The notes below the pieces were generated by a model that was not told the origin of the DNA, made no database searches, and was given only the letters and a program-made list of their open reading frames with translations. The translations under genes were made by a program, and so were the position numbers. 64,000 nucleotides of DNA from Azorinus chamasolen. Taxonomy: Eukaryota; Mollusca; Bivalvia; Cardiida; Solecurtidae. Each line of letters begins with the position of its first letter. Within the stretch, counting starts at the first letter, position 1. The stretch spans positions 69,163,371 to 69,227,370 of the forward strand of contig OY755246.1 of NCBI GenBank assembly GCA_963576725.1. Direction: 5' to 3'. Shown one piece after another: positions 48,655-59,279 of this stretch.

Positions 48655-49136
48655 GACCTTTACCTGTTCTACGTTTGTTACAAATTTCAATACATACTGA
48701 ATATTAATGGACAAAACAGTTATAATGTAATATGGAAGGTGAAACATTGTAGCCATTTCAGAATGTAACCCTTACACTCATATAAACGTGTTTTCACGCA
48801 TTTCACAACAGAGTAGACCCAGATCAGATGGCTCCTAGAGGAGCCGTCTGATCAGGGTCTGCTCTGCTTGCTAATACAATTTGATAGATCTGTTTCATTG
48901 CTTTCTAAAATGTCTACAATGTTCCACCTTCCATATTTCTTTATCACTATTTTGAATATTCAATAGGTATTGAAATTTTGAATTAACAGGACAGGGAAAG
49001 GGGTAAAGAAACAGATCTTTCATATTCCATTAGCAAACAGTCAGACCCTGCTCAAACAGCTCCTATAGGAGCTGTCTAATCTGGGTCTACTCTGTTTGCA
49101 AATGGGGAAAATGCGACTATATGAGGGAAAGGGTTA
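48655..49136. mobile_element. Family C MITE inserted in an inverted family C MITE
   Basis: Host minus-orientation C: 48655-48768 (TTACCTGTTCTACG, AATATGGAAGGTGAAACATT, GCCATTTCAGAATG) and 49004-49136 (GAAACAGATCTTTCATATTCC, core CAGACCCTGCTCAAACAGC around CTCCTATAGGAG, ATGAGGGAAAGGGTTAA). The insert, 48768-49003 in plus orientation, starts TAACCCTTACACTCATATAA and has its own core GTAGACCCAGATCAGATGGC around CTCCTAGAGGAG. Confidence 0.8.
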
Positions 49137-49179
49137 AGTGTATTCCACTTTGAATATTCAGCATTCAAAGGATGCATAA

Positions 49180-49385
49180 AATTAACTCTTTCACTGCCAA
49201 TGTCGCATCTGTGCAAACAGTTTGGATGAGACAAGAGTAATTTTTCGTCTGTAACAATTGTCGTCTGCTTCAATTCTTAAAATAAACTTTCTGTCATTTT
49301 TTTGCAAAAATATGGTCAAGATGACAAACAGTTTGGATCCTGAGTACCAATTTGAGAGTCCTCTTGATCCCCTCTCTATAAAGTA
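49180..49385. mobile_element. Family D MITE, rearranged
   Basis: TTAACTCTTTCACTGCCAATG left end with a short GTGCAAACAGTTTGGATGAG, then GTCGTCTGCTTC, TGACAAACAGTTTGGATCCTG and loss of the end. Confidence 0.55.
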
Positions 49386-49475
49386 AAGAACAGACCCTCT
49401 TAATTTTGAGGGTCATTTGTAAAATTTAAAGTTTCAATAGAAACAACAATAGAAATAGTAAAATTTCAATAGAAA

Positions 49476-50770
49476 CAAGAGGGCCAGAATGGCCCTGACA
49501 TCGCTCACCAGGCAATCAGAGGAGAAGATTTTCAAAGTTTTCACTATATGTTTCTATAGAAAACTAGCCACCCCTGGGGCGGGGCCAATTTTGACCCAAG
49601 GGGCATAATTTATACAACTTTTGTAGAGGACCTGAACATGATGCTATGTGCCAAATATGAAAGCTAAGAACCCTGTAGATTCAGAGGAGAAGATTTTCAA
49701 AATTTTCACTATATGTTTCTATTGAAAACTGGCCACCCCTGGGGCGGGGCCAATTTTGACCCAAGGGGCATAATTTATATAACTTTTGTAGAGGACCTGA
49801 ACATGATGCTATGTGCCAAATATGAAAGTTGAGAACCTTTCAGTTTCAGAGAAGAAGATATTCAAAGTTTGACTATGTATTTCTATAGAATACAAGGCAC
49901 CCCTGGGGCGGGGCCAATTTTGACCCCAGGGGCATAATTTATATAAAATTTGTAGAGGACCTGAACATGATGTTATGTGCCAAGTATGAAAGCTAAGAAC
50001 CTTCTAGTTTCAGAGGAGAAGATTTTCAAAGTTTTCACTATATGTTTCTATTGAAAACTGGCCACCCCTGGGGCGGGCCAATTTTGACCGCAGGGGCATA
50101 ATTTATATAACTTTGTAGAGGACCTGAACATGATGCTATGTGCCAAATATAAAAGCTGAGAACCTTCCAGTTTCAGAGGAGAAGATTTTCAAAGTTTCAC
50201 TATATGTTTCTATTGAAAACTGACCACCCCTGGGGCGGGGCCAATTTTGACCCCAGGGGCATAATTTATATAACTTTTGTAAAGGACCTGAACATGATGC
50301 TATGTGCCAAATATGAAAGCTGAGAACCCTTTAGATTCAGAGGAGAAGATTTTCAAAGTTGTCATTATATGTTTCTATTGAAAACTGGCCACCCCTGGGG
50401 CAGGGCCAATTTTAACCACAGGGGCATAATTTATATAATTTGGTAGAGGACCTGAACATGATGCTATGTGCCAAATATGAAAGCTGAGCACCTTCTAGTT
50501 TCAAAGAAGAAGATATTCAAAGTTTTACTATATATTTCAATAGAAAACAAGGCACCCCTGGGGCGGGGCTAATTTTGACCCCAGGGGCATAATTCATATA
50601 ACTTTTGTAGAGGGCCTACAGATGATGCTATGTACCAAAGATGAAAGCTGAGAACCCTGTAGATTCAGAGGAGAAGATTTTTAAAGGTTCAAATTGTTTA
50701 CGCCCGACGACGCACATCAGGCGATCACAAAAGCTCAACCTGAGCACAAAAGTGCTCTGGTGAGCTAAAA
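49476..50770. mobile_element. N element, copy 1 (about 7 internal 150-170-bp units)
   Basis: Starts CAAGAGGGCCAGAATGGCCC then CGCTCACC. Internal tandem units each contain CAGAGGAGAAGATTTTCAAA, CACCCCTGGGGCGGGGCCAA, GGGGCATAATTTATATAAC, GAGGACCTGAACATGATGCT. It ends GACGACGCACATCAGGCGAT, then a hairpin CTCAACCTGAGCAC..GTGCTCTGGTGAGC and CTAAAAA. No coding frame. The superfamily is uncertain; a hairpin followed by CTAA is reminiscent of Helitron-type ends. Confidence 0.85.
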
Positions 50771-50965
50771 AGTGGTCAGGGAAAACCCTGCTGATGAGAC
50801 AATGCATTATGCAGCGTCTAATCTGGATCCAACCTGTTTCGCCGCTAGCGTACAAAGAGTTAAACTGTTTGGTGCTATCATTATGTTTTTGAAACAAAAA
50901 AACTATTAAAAAATGAAAAAACCTGAGCATACGACAAATTTTAAAGTTTTTGGCAGGGAAAGTTA
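50770..50965. mobile_element. Family D remnants
   Basis: GCGTCTAATCTGGATCCAAC, then TTTGAAACAAAAAAAC, CATACGACAAATTTTAAAG, TTGGCAGGGAAAGTTAA. Confidence 0.55.
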
Positions 50966-51130
50966 AACACTAAATGAAATATTAAACTAGAACAGTTGGA
51001 CAAGCCAGCACTACTTTCTATAGCTGTGTTATAAATCTGTCTACAGGTTTGAAGCAAATGTGTTTTAATCAAATGCTGAAACAAATCAATATGAATAAGT
51101 TAATCCTTTATATGGTAAATACTCATTTAA

Positions 51131-51350
51131 ACCTTTCCTCCATAAATATGCCTTTCTACGCCTCTGAAAAAGTCACTTTTTGAAACCATTGTGATAAATA
51201 GAGCATTTGCTCCATAGGAGCAAATGCTCTATTTATCACAATGGTTTCAAATTACAAAATTAAAAAAAAATCCTTTTCTGTAGTTAATGCTCCTTTTTGG
51301 TAGATTTATTCAAAGAGGTTGGATCTAAAAATAGCCTATGAGGGAATGGG
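51131..51350 (+). mobile_element. Family A MITE, possibly nested in H1
   Basis: TTAA at 51127; decayed TCAA at 51351. ACCTTTCCTCCATAAATATG, core GAGCATTTGCTCCATAGGAGC with complement, right half TGCTCCTTTTTGGTAGATT, end TGAGGGAATGGG. The right flank (GCCACCTCCTGTCTTACAC, TTTGAATGTCCAATTTAGAG) is the H1 right half. Confidence 0.85.
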
Positions 51351-51574
51351 TCAAGCCACCTCCTGTCTTACACACCTGCGCTCATACTAATTTGAATGTC
51401 CAATTTAGAGTTAAAAATGAGTCTGTATCAGGTAAACAGCACCTCTTTGCTCACTAGCAGTCTGCATTGTTTACAAACGCCAGTACACTCTTTTCACACA
51501 TTCAAAGAGTTAAAACATAGAATTCATTTTCGTGGCTGTTGGGGACAGGGTTTACTATACCCCTATACAGACAA

Positions 51575-51805
51575 ACCATTCAATTAGGCAAGAAATAATA
51601 ACATCATGAATATTAAAATCAGACATTTTATAATGGTACAATGAACAAAATATTGTTTTATTAAGACTGAAACTGTAAACTTAGATCTATATTATTGCAA
51701 AAGCAAACAAAGCAGACCCTGATCAGACGGATTCTATAGGAGCCATCTGATCTGGGTCTACTCTGTTTGCAAAGGTGTAGAAATGTGTTATGGAGTAAAG
51801 GGTTA
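51575..51805 (-). mobile_element. Family B MITE
   Basis: AGGCAAGAAATAATAACATC, core GCAGACCCTGATCAGACGG around TTCTATAGGAG, CATCTGATCTGGGTCTACTC, end GGAGTAAAGGGTTAA. Confidence 0.8.
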
Positions 51806-51824
51806 AAATAAGGTGGTAGTTTAA

Positions 51825-52028
51825 CCCATTCCCTCATATTGATGACTTTTGACAACTCTGTAAAAGTCACTTTGTGAAATCATTGTGATAAATAGGAGCA
51901 AATGCTCTATTTATCACAATGGTTTCAAACTACAAAATTCTAAAATTTTCCTTTTCTCTAGTTAATGCTCCTTTTCGGTAGATTTATTCAAAGAGGTTGT
52001 ATCTAAAAATAGCCTATGAGGTAACAGG
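51825..52028 (+). mobile_element. Family A MITE nested in an H element
   Basis: TTAA at 51821-51824 and 52029-52032. Host left GGTGGTAGTTTAA, host right TTAATGCATTCGATTAGC then CATTAAACAACCACC: again the H motif around TTAATGCA. The A core has lost most of its left arm. Confidence 0.85.
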
Positions 52029-52039
52029 TTAATGCATTC

Positions 52040-52340
52040 GATTAGCATTAAACAACCACCTACTTTTATAGACGCTTGGTTTTAAGGTCATTACAGGCAG
52101 GTTCTAATATCATTTCTTAGTCAAGGAAAGCTATATAGTAGGAAAGGGTAAAGATTCTTATGTCCCATAATCAGTATCATCAATTTGTCCATCCTCAATA
52201 GTGTAAATAAGATAGCAGGGCATTCCATAGTCCTCCTAAAGGGTCATGAGTACATAGACAAACACAGAGGGCTTTATAGTACAATACTTTTATAAAACCG
52301 ACTATATGGGTATCCATGACCAGATAAAAGGTGTCAATTA
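52040..52340. other. Host H remnant, then no recognised feature
   Basis: 52033-52115 is the right part of the H2-type host (AAACAACCACCTACTTTTAT, TTACAGGCAGGTTCTA). The rest shows nothing. Confidence 0.4.
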
Positions 52341-52500
52341 AAACCTTTTCAAGAATACACATGTAGCTCCTTTATTTCTCCATCAAACCCTATGTTATGA
52401 TTACTTTTTAGAATTGTCTCTATGAGACGACTAAAGAATGGTCACAACAAGAGTCTATCTGAGAAATGACAATTTTAGTACACACGTGTATCTATTGCTA
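52340..52500. mobile_element. Family J element, diverged
   Basis: TAAAACCTTTTCAAGAATAC, TTTCTCCATCAAACCCTATG, core AATTGTCTCTATGAGACGAC, GAGAAATGACAATTTTAGTA. A decayed family D follows at 52512-52680 (TTAACTCTTTCCATGC, CATCTGCTACAATTGTC). Confidence 0.7.
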
Positions 52501-52734
52501 TGTGCATGATATTAACTCTTTCCATGCAAAAAAATGTCTGCTGCAAAATCTTTCATCTGCTACAATTGTCTGGTTTTTTTCTTCTTTTGTTTCTCTTCAA
52601 AATTGCAGTTTAGTGACAATCTGTTTAGATATAGATGAGACATCAAGTTTATCAGCATCTCATTTGGATCTTTAACATGAAAAGAGAGACAACTTTACAA
52701 TAAATCTCTTCAATAAGAAGACAGAAGTCAAGAG

Positions 52735-52920
52735 AAGATGCGTAAATTTAAACATTTTCAAGAATAACTCCTTTATTTCTCTACCAAACCCTATACTGTG
52801 ACCATTCTTTAGAATCGTCGCTAATTCTAAAGAGTGGTCACAGTACAAGGTTTAGTGGGGAAATAATGATTTTAGTACTGGGTATGCGCCTTTATCTGCA
52901 GCTCTGAGTTGATGTCTTTC
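52735..52920. mobile_element. Family J element
   Basis: AGAAGATGCGTAAATTTAAA, TCAAGAATAACTCCTTTATT, CCAAACCCTATACTGTGACC, core TTAGAATCGTCGCTAATTCTAA (apex shortened), end GCCTTTATCTGCAGCTCTG. Confidence 0.8.
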
Positions 52921-53078
52921 TTTCTTCTTTTGAAACCCAAAATCGGTGTCAGATAGTTTGGACCTTGGTGAGATACCAACTTACTCTGCATCTAATCTGG
53001 ATCAACACCATTTTTTTTTTTCAAAGTATATCACCAACTGTAACAATACTGTTGCACTGAACCCTCCATGTATAAACA

Positions 53079-53219
53079 GTAAAACCTCTCTATAACAGCC
53101 ACTAAATTACATCAAGTATTTTGTGTGATAGGCAAGTGGCTACTTAAGCAAGGTGAAAGTAAAACAGAACGCTCCTACTATACTACTATAGTAACTAATT
53201 AACACAATTTTTACTGTAT
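53079..53219. mobile_element. Family G pogo-like MITE, internally deleted
   Basis: CAGTAAAACCTCTCTATAAC left, core arm AAGCAAGGTGAAAGTAAAAC up to ACGCTCCTAC; the right arm is deleted; end AATTTTTACTGTA. Confidence 0.8.
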
Positions 53220-53249
53220 ACCATTTGTACTAGTACAACATGGGATATA

Positions 53250-53480
53250 ATTAACCCTTTACTCGGGTCTCCATGTAAGAAATAATGACATCATAAATAT
53301 TTATTAGATTATTCTTTTATAAACGGCACATGGACACGAGAATTTTTGGTGATAGCAGAAATAATAATAATAATAATGGCGATATAAATATTATTTCATA
53401 AGAAAACAGAGCAGACCCTGATAAGACGGCTACTATGGGAGCCATCTGATGTGGGTCTACTCTGTTTTCAAAGGTAATAA
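53250..53480 (-). mobile_element. Family B MITE
   Basis: TTAACCCTTTACTCGGGTC, an internal (AAT)n stretch, core GCAGACCCTGATAAGACGG around CTACTATGGGAG, CATCTGATGTGGGTCTAC. An H-type right end (CCAGTTTAGAGGGGTTCTAC) follows at 53484. Confidence 0.75.
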
Positions 53481-53489
53481 ATGTCCAGT

Positions 53490-54110
53490 TTAGAGGGGTT
53501 CTACTGCATAAACAAGAGAATTCCGATGTGCTATGAAAAATGTGCGACACATTAAGACAAATAGACAATGGAGAAGTGATCCCTAAGTGTCACCCTGCTG
53601 CAGCAAGTGGCACAATGATGTATTGTAAGGAATCTCCGTAAATGAAAAATTAAATCAGTGAAGTTATATTTAATTTCCTATTTAATTCCATATTCATTAA
53701 TAAAAACGCTACATAAAATACATTTCCTGTGATACAAATGACAGAAAACTGGCATTTAAACAATTCATTCTTATTCAATGCATTTGACAATAGGTTTGCA
53801 GGGTGTGATTCAAGTTAGCATTTGGATGCATCACTATAGTTGTGACAATTTGTCACTGTGTAAAGTACCATACATAAAACAACAATTATTTCTCAAAGTA
53901 CCATGTATCATGCTAGACAACCTTCTGAAACTTAGCAAACAATATACACAAACATGCAAAATATTTTAACAAAACATAAAATGAAATTAAGTTTCTACCT
54001 TTCCTGAGCACTAGTCTTAGAAATAAGGACATGTCATATACCATATTTGACACATAAATGTTTTACTGTTGATTATGATAAATATTTAAATGTACCGAGG
54101 CCAAGAAATA
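53490..54110. other. No gene or clear repeat
   Basis: AT-rich unique-looking sequence; no splice-supported exon. Confidence 0.4.
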
Positions 54111-54119
54111 AGCATAAAT

Positions 54120-54290
54120 TGAAACATTTTCAGGAGCAGCTCCTTTATTTCTCAACCAAACCCTATGCTGTGACCACTTTTTAGAATCCTCTCTCAGAGA
54201 TGATACTAAATAGTCACAACATAATGTTTGGTGGAGAAATCAAATGACAATCCTAATACTTGAATACACATGTTCATCTATTGCTCTGAA
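54120..54290. mobile_element. Family J element, diverged
   Basis: GAAACATTTTCAGGAGCAGC, TTTCTCAACCAAACCCTATG, core TTTTAGAATCCTCTCTCAGAG, TTTGGTGGAGAAATC, end ACATGTTCATCTATTGCTCTG. Confidence 0.7.
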
Positions 54291-54304
54291 AGTGTAAGAC
54301 TTGA

Positions 54305-54612
54305 CAAGAGTGTTCAGAGGAACACATGTGTCATCTGCTCGCAACTGACACAAAAAGTGTTAATATGCTGGAGTGTGAAAATCAGAAAAAGGGGAATAAC
54401 TCAAAAAGTACTGCATGCACAGTGATGGACCTTAGTTAGACCAATAGTCCTCAATGAGAGGAAGACACATGTGAAATTTGAAAGCTCTATAATGATTATT
54501 TTAGAAATGACAGCCAAAAAAAGAAAGTGTGATGGACAGACAGATGGACAGACGGACGACAGATAAGTGATCCCTAAGTGACACACTGCCTATCGGCAGG
54601 TGACACACAAAA
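54305..54612. mobile_element. Element O, shorter copy
   Basis: Inverted relative to 4694-5176: ACAAGAGTGTTCAGAGGAAC, ATGTGTCATCTGCTCGC, ATAACTCAAAAAGTACTGCA, ATAAGTGATCCCTAAGTGAC, TCGGCAGGTGACACAC. It lacks one of the two internal units of the first copy. Confidence 0.75.
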
Positions 54613-55200
54613 AAATGTCTGTTTACCAACAAACACCTATAGAATTTTACCATAGGTTTGAACTCCGCTTTAACTAACATACCAGATATAAATTAATTCA
54701 TAAGCATTGATACTCTTGGTTTTCTGTATCATATTCAGAAGTTTGTTTTGTTGTAAAGATCTGTCTCCTGTGACCTTGAAAATCCTACATTTCATGAAGA
54801 ACTAGCATACATGATCTGATTGTGTGTGCCACATTTTGTATTGTGTGCATGAACTCATAATAAGGAACAAGGATGAAAGGTTTTGGTTCAAAAATTGATT
54901 GATGGAGTTGGGTTTTATGGTACCACAACACTCTATAGGTTATATGGCGCCAAGACAAGAGAAAATTTGGCGTATCCACATCTCATTTACATCGAGATAA
55001 AAATATGGGATATGGATCCAGAAACTTAACACCTGCTGGAGAATCAGAGATTCAGGAATTTCAATTAAAATTAAACTCTAATTAGTCGTATCTTACGATC
55101 ATGCAAAGGGTGAGCAGTGGTCCCATTCTTGTGCCACTCAGGCACGCCCCAGAACTACTTGGGGCCATTGAAAGATTTTATTACCACGGCATAAAAATAT
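54612..55200. other. No gene or recognised repeat
   Basis: Unique-looking sequence. Only a weak diverged N-like segment appears toward 55140-55210. Confidence 0.4.
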
Positions 55201-55219
55201 TGGTACCATATGATCATGA

Positions 55220-56290
55220 CAAGAGGGCCATGAGGCCCTGAAGCGCTCACCTGAGATAACCCCAGGGGCGGGCCATTTTTGACCACAAGAAATCATGTGT
55301 ACAACCTTGGTAGAGAACCACTAGGCAAAGCAGTATGCCATTAATTAAAGGTCTAAGCCTTATGGTTTCAGAGAAAAATAATATTTTATATTTTACCCAT
55401 GAAAAACTGATAAGTCCTGAGGCAGGGCCAAGTTTTGCCCAATGGTCAGGGTCGTAAGTTAAACATTTTTGGCAGAGGACCACAAGCCACAGCTACATAT
55501 TTGTAGAGGACCATTAGATCATGTTACATACCAAATATCAATGGTCTAGGCCTTACAGTTTCAGTAGATTTTTAAAGATTTTCCTATGAAAAACTGATAA
55601 GCCCTTGGGCGGGGCCATTTTTGGCCCGGGGGTCATAATTTGAACAATATTTGTAGAGGACCATAAGATCATGCTACATAGCAAATATCAAAGTTCTAGG
55701 CCTTACAGTTTCAGTGAAGAAGATTTTTAAAGATTTTCCTATGAAAAACTGATAAGCCCTTGGGCGGGGCCATTTTTTGCCCGGGGGTCATAATTTGAAC
55801 AATCTTTGTAGAGGACCATAAGCTCATGCTACATACCAAATATCAAAGGTCTAGGCCTTACAGTTTCGGAGGAGAAGATTTTTAAAGATTTTCCAATATT
55901 ACCATATATGGAAAAAATGACCACACCCTCTGGTGGCCATGTTTTTTGCCGGATCAAAATTCTTTTACCAACTTTTAAAGTCTATCAACTGAGAAACATT
56001 TTGGTGAAAACTATATTGAAATCGAACAAGTCATTCTGGAGAAGAAGATTTTTCTAGATATTGTGTACAGTTGCCATGGCAACAAGACCGATTGCCCCAC
56101 CCACTATCTTTTAACAACTTTTGAAGCCCCCACCCACAGTATGTATCTGACCAAGTTTGGTTACAATTGGGCAGTCGGTTTCAGAGAAGAAGTCGTTTGA
56201 AATTGTTGACGGACAGACGGACGACGGACGCCGGACACAGGGGTATCACAATAGCTCACCTTGAGCACTTTGTGCTCTGGTGAGCTAAAA
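55220..56290. mobile_element. N element, copy 2 (diverged subfamily)
   Basis: Starts CAAGAGGGCCATGAGGCCCT then GCGCTCACCTGAG. Units contain CTGATAAGCCCTTGGGCGGG, GGTCATAATTTGAACAAT, GTAGAGGACCATAAGATCAT, CTAGGCCTTACAGTTTC. It ends with a GACGGACGACGGACG stretch and the terminal hairpin CTCACCTTGAGCACTTTGTG, CTCTGGTGAGC, CTAAAAA. Confidence 0.85.
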
Positions 56291-56485
56291 AACAAAGCAG
56301 AGGTTCAGATAGGATGGGTAAATTAAAACATTTTAACCCTTTCCCTCATAAATGTTTTCACACATTTGCAAACAGAGTAGACCCAGATCAGACGGCTCCT
56401 AGAGGAGCCGTCTGATCAGGGTCTGCTCTGTTTGCTAATGGAATTTGATAGTATGCACGTTTATCTGTTGCTCTGACAAGGTATT
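56287..56485. mobile_element. Family J backbone containing a family C left half
   Basis: J left TCAGATAGGATGGGTAAATT, then TTTTAACCCTTTCCCTCAT and the C core GTAGACCCAGATCAGACGGC around CTCCTAGAGGAG up to GCTAATGGAATTTGATAG, then the J right end TATGCACGTTTATCTGTTGC. The J core itself is gone. Confidence 0.7.
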
Positions 56486-56662
56486 TGAGTGAAATTTGAT
56501 TTGGGTCTACACTCAATACATTCAGTAACATCTGCAATAATTTATTATTCACTTTAACAAACATTGTAGACACTAGTGAGAGATAATGTCTGTCAGCAGC
56601 AGAAACTGGTCTAGATCTACACCGTTTTCAAAAGTCCATAATCCTACCAGTACTTTTATCAA

Positions 56663-57595
56663 GACAAGAGGGCCAGAATGGCCCTGAATCGCTCACCAGA
56701 CAATCAGAGGAGAAGATTTTCAAAGTTTTCAATTTTGACCCCAGGGGCATAATTTATATAACTTTTGTAGAGGACTTGAACATGATGCTATGAGCTAAAT
56801 ATGAAAGCTGAGAACCTTTCAGTTTCAGAGGAGAAGATTTTCAAAGTTTTCTCTATATGTTTCTACTGAAAATTACCCACCCCTGGGGCGGGGCCAATTT
56901 TGACCCCAGGCCCATAATTCATATAACTTTTGTAAAGGACCTATACAGGATGCTATGCGCCAAATATGAAAGCTAAGAACTTTCCAGATTCAGAGAAAAA
57001 GATTTTCAAAATTTTCACTATTTGTTTCTATTGAAAACTGCCCACCCCTGGGGCGGGGCCAATTTTAACCCCAGGGCCATAATTTATATCACTTTTGTAG
57101 AGGATCTCAACATAATGATCTGTGCCAAATATGAAAGCTGAGAGCCTTCCAGCTTCAGAGGAGATTTTCAAAGATTTCACTATTTGTTTTTTTGAAAACT
57201 GCCTACTCCTGGGGCGAGGCTAATTTTGATCCCAGGGGCATAATTTATATAACTTTTGTAGAGGACCTGAACATGATGCTATGTGCCAAATATGAAAGCT
57301 GGGAACCTTCTGGTTTCAAAGGAGAAGCTTTTCAAAGGTTTACTATATGTTTCTATTGAAAACTTCCCACCCCAGGGGCGGGGCCAATTTTGACCCCAGG
57401 GGCATAATTTATATAACTTTTGTAGAGGACCTATAGGTGATGCTATGTACCAAAGATGAAAGCTGAGAACATTGTAGATTCAGGAGAATATTTTTAAAGG
57501 TTCAAATTGTTGACGCGGGACGACGCACACCGACGGACATCAGGCGATCACAAAAGCTCACCCTGAGCACTTTGTGCTCTGGTGAGCTAAAAAAG
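56663..57595. mobile_element. N element, copy 3
   Basis: Same subfamily as copy 1: ACAAGAGGGCCAGAATGGCC, CGCTCACC, about five units with CACCCCTGGGGCGGGGCCAA and AACTTTTGTAGAGGACC; end CGACGCACACCGACGGACAT, CACCCTGAGCACTTTGTGCT, CTGGTGAGCTAAAAA. Confidence 0.87.
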
Positions 57596-57639
57596 GGTGG
57601 AGGTGTAAATGACCTCTGACAGCATAAAATGTTTTACCT

Positions 57640-57889
57640 ATCAACCCTTTACTCCATAAATATTTGTGATAAATATTGAAATCATGAATATTAATTAGAT
57701 ATTTTCATAATGGCACACAAAAACAGGTTGTTTTGGCCATTACAGAAACTGTAGAATCATATCTACATTGTATATTATTACATAAGCAAACAGCAGACCC
57801 TGATCAAACGCCTCCTACAACAGCCATCTGATCTGGCACTATTCTGTTTGCAAACTTGTAGAAAGGTGTATTTATGGAGTAAAGGGTTA
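57640..57889 (-). mobile_element. Family B MITE
   Basis: AACCCTTTACTCCATAAATA, TTGGCCATTACAGAAACTGT, core AGCAGACCCTGATCAAACGC (decayed apex), CATCTGATCTGGCACTATTC, end GGAGTAAAGGGTTAA. Confidence 0.8.
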
Positions 57890-57917
57890 AAGCATTAAGT
57901 ACATAATTCATTATATA

Positions 57918-58066
57918 GAGGATCTTACATTTGTGTTCATTACAAATTGTTTTTATGAAACCAGTTAACTATAATGATATGATACGAGATTTAGCGACGG
58001 TCATATTCATAATAGTAAATGTATTTCATGAAAACAATTTGTAATGAACACGAATGTAAGATTCTT
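57918..58066. mobile_element. Inverted repeat with about 40-nt arms
   Basis: GATCTTACATTTGTGTTCAT, TACAAATTGTTTTTATGAAA on the left; TTTCATGAAAACAATTTGTA, ATGAACACGAATGTAAGATTC on the right, with a loop of about 70 nt. Probably a foldback or MITE; no flank duplication determined. Confidence 0.6.
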
Positions 58067-58478
58067 TTTATCACATAAGCCTTAAAAATGCCATAGAAAA
58101 TGAAACAAGCTATAGCTGACGGCTGTTTCGGCCATTGCTTACCAACAGTGTAGTAATACAATTGACGACGCACATGGGGCACTACGATTGGCTAACGCTT
58201 AAATGAGTGCTACGATTGGCTAACTATTGCTAATTTCCATAAAAAAAATGCACTAGTGCATTTCCGCAATATACGGCACTCCCACAAGGCAGATTATGTT
58301 ACAAATCTAAAATATTCTCTACTTTTGCATGCATGCAGGAAATTCATAATAATATATGCAAACAGTTTGGGTCCAGATGAGCTCCCAACCAACTCATCAG
58401 GATCAAAACTAACCACTATTCTGAGTGTCTGTAGAAAGAAAGAGAAAAATTAACTCTGAGAACTGAAGCAGATATTAA

Positions 58479-58750
58479 CCCTTTACTCCATAAATACGCT
58501 TTTCTACGCCTTCTTGCAAACAGTGTAGACACAGATCAGACAGCTCCCATAGGAGCTGTCTGATCTGTGTCTACACTGTTTGCAGTGTTTGAACTCAGGA
58601 GTCTGCACTGTTTGAACTCAGGATTTTTTTGGCCGGAATTCATCCTGCCTTTCATAAACATAATTGACAATATACACATACCAAATACTATTTAAGATAA
58701 TATATATGCAGAGGGAGGAGTTAAACTCATAAATTTTCATGGAGTAAAGG
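58479..58750 (+). mobile_element. Family B-type MITE with symmetrised core
   Basis: TTAA at 58475 and 58751. CCCTTTACTCCATAAATACG; core GTGTAGACACAGATCAGACA and its exact complement; a duplicated GTTTGAACTCAGGA; end CATGGAGTAAAGGG. The usual CCCAG/CCCTG asymmetry is absent in this copy. Confidence 0.8.
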
Positions 58751-58844
58751 GTTAAGTTTTGAGATGACAATTACTTAGTCTTCAAACTTCTTTGAATGCA
58801 AGAAAAGAAAGCAATGGCATAAGCAACAAGATGTGTTTGTGAAA

Positions 58845-59210
58845 CACTATGCCCCCTCATATATTTGACCTCTGACCTTGACCTCTGACCTTGACATGTC
58901 ACCCCTCAAAATGTGCAGCCTCATGAGATACACAAGCATGCCAAATATCAAGTCTCTATCTCTACTGGTCCAAAAGTTATGGCCAATGTTAAAGTCGGAG
59001 ATTTGACCCATATATTTGACCTCTGACCTTGACCTTGACACGTCACCCCTCAAAATGTGCGGCTTCATGAGATACATATGTATGCCAAATATCAAGTCTC
59101 TATCTATACTGGCTCAAAAGTTATGACCAATGTTAAAGTTGCTGACAAACAAACAGACAGACAGGGCAAAAACAATATGCCCCCCGACTATCGTCTATGG
59201 GGGCATAAAA
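58845..59210. repeat. Dispersed repeat with nuclear-receptor half-sites, 2 units
   Basis: Units of about 140 bp: ATATTTGACCTCTGACCTTG, ACATGTCACCCCTCAAAATG, CATGAGATACACAAGCATGC, CAAATATCAAGTCTCTATC, AAAAGTTATGGCCAATGTTA. The ends CACTATGCCCCCTCAT and CGTCTATGGGGGCATAAAAA are inverted (GCCCCC/GGGGGC). Confidence 0.75.
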
Positions 59211-59279
59211 AGGGTAGACTGAAACCAGCGGGCTCTTTAGAGGAACTCTCGGACCATTGTCTGCATTGTTTGTCATTGA

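Noticed and set aside
50628..50930. 100-codon minus-strand open frame
   Set aside because: Crosses the N element end and D remnants; no recognisable protein or splice sites.
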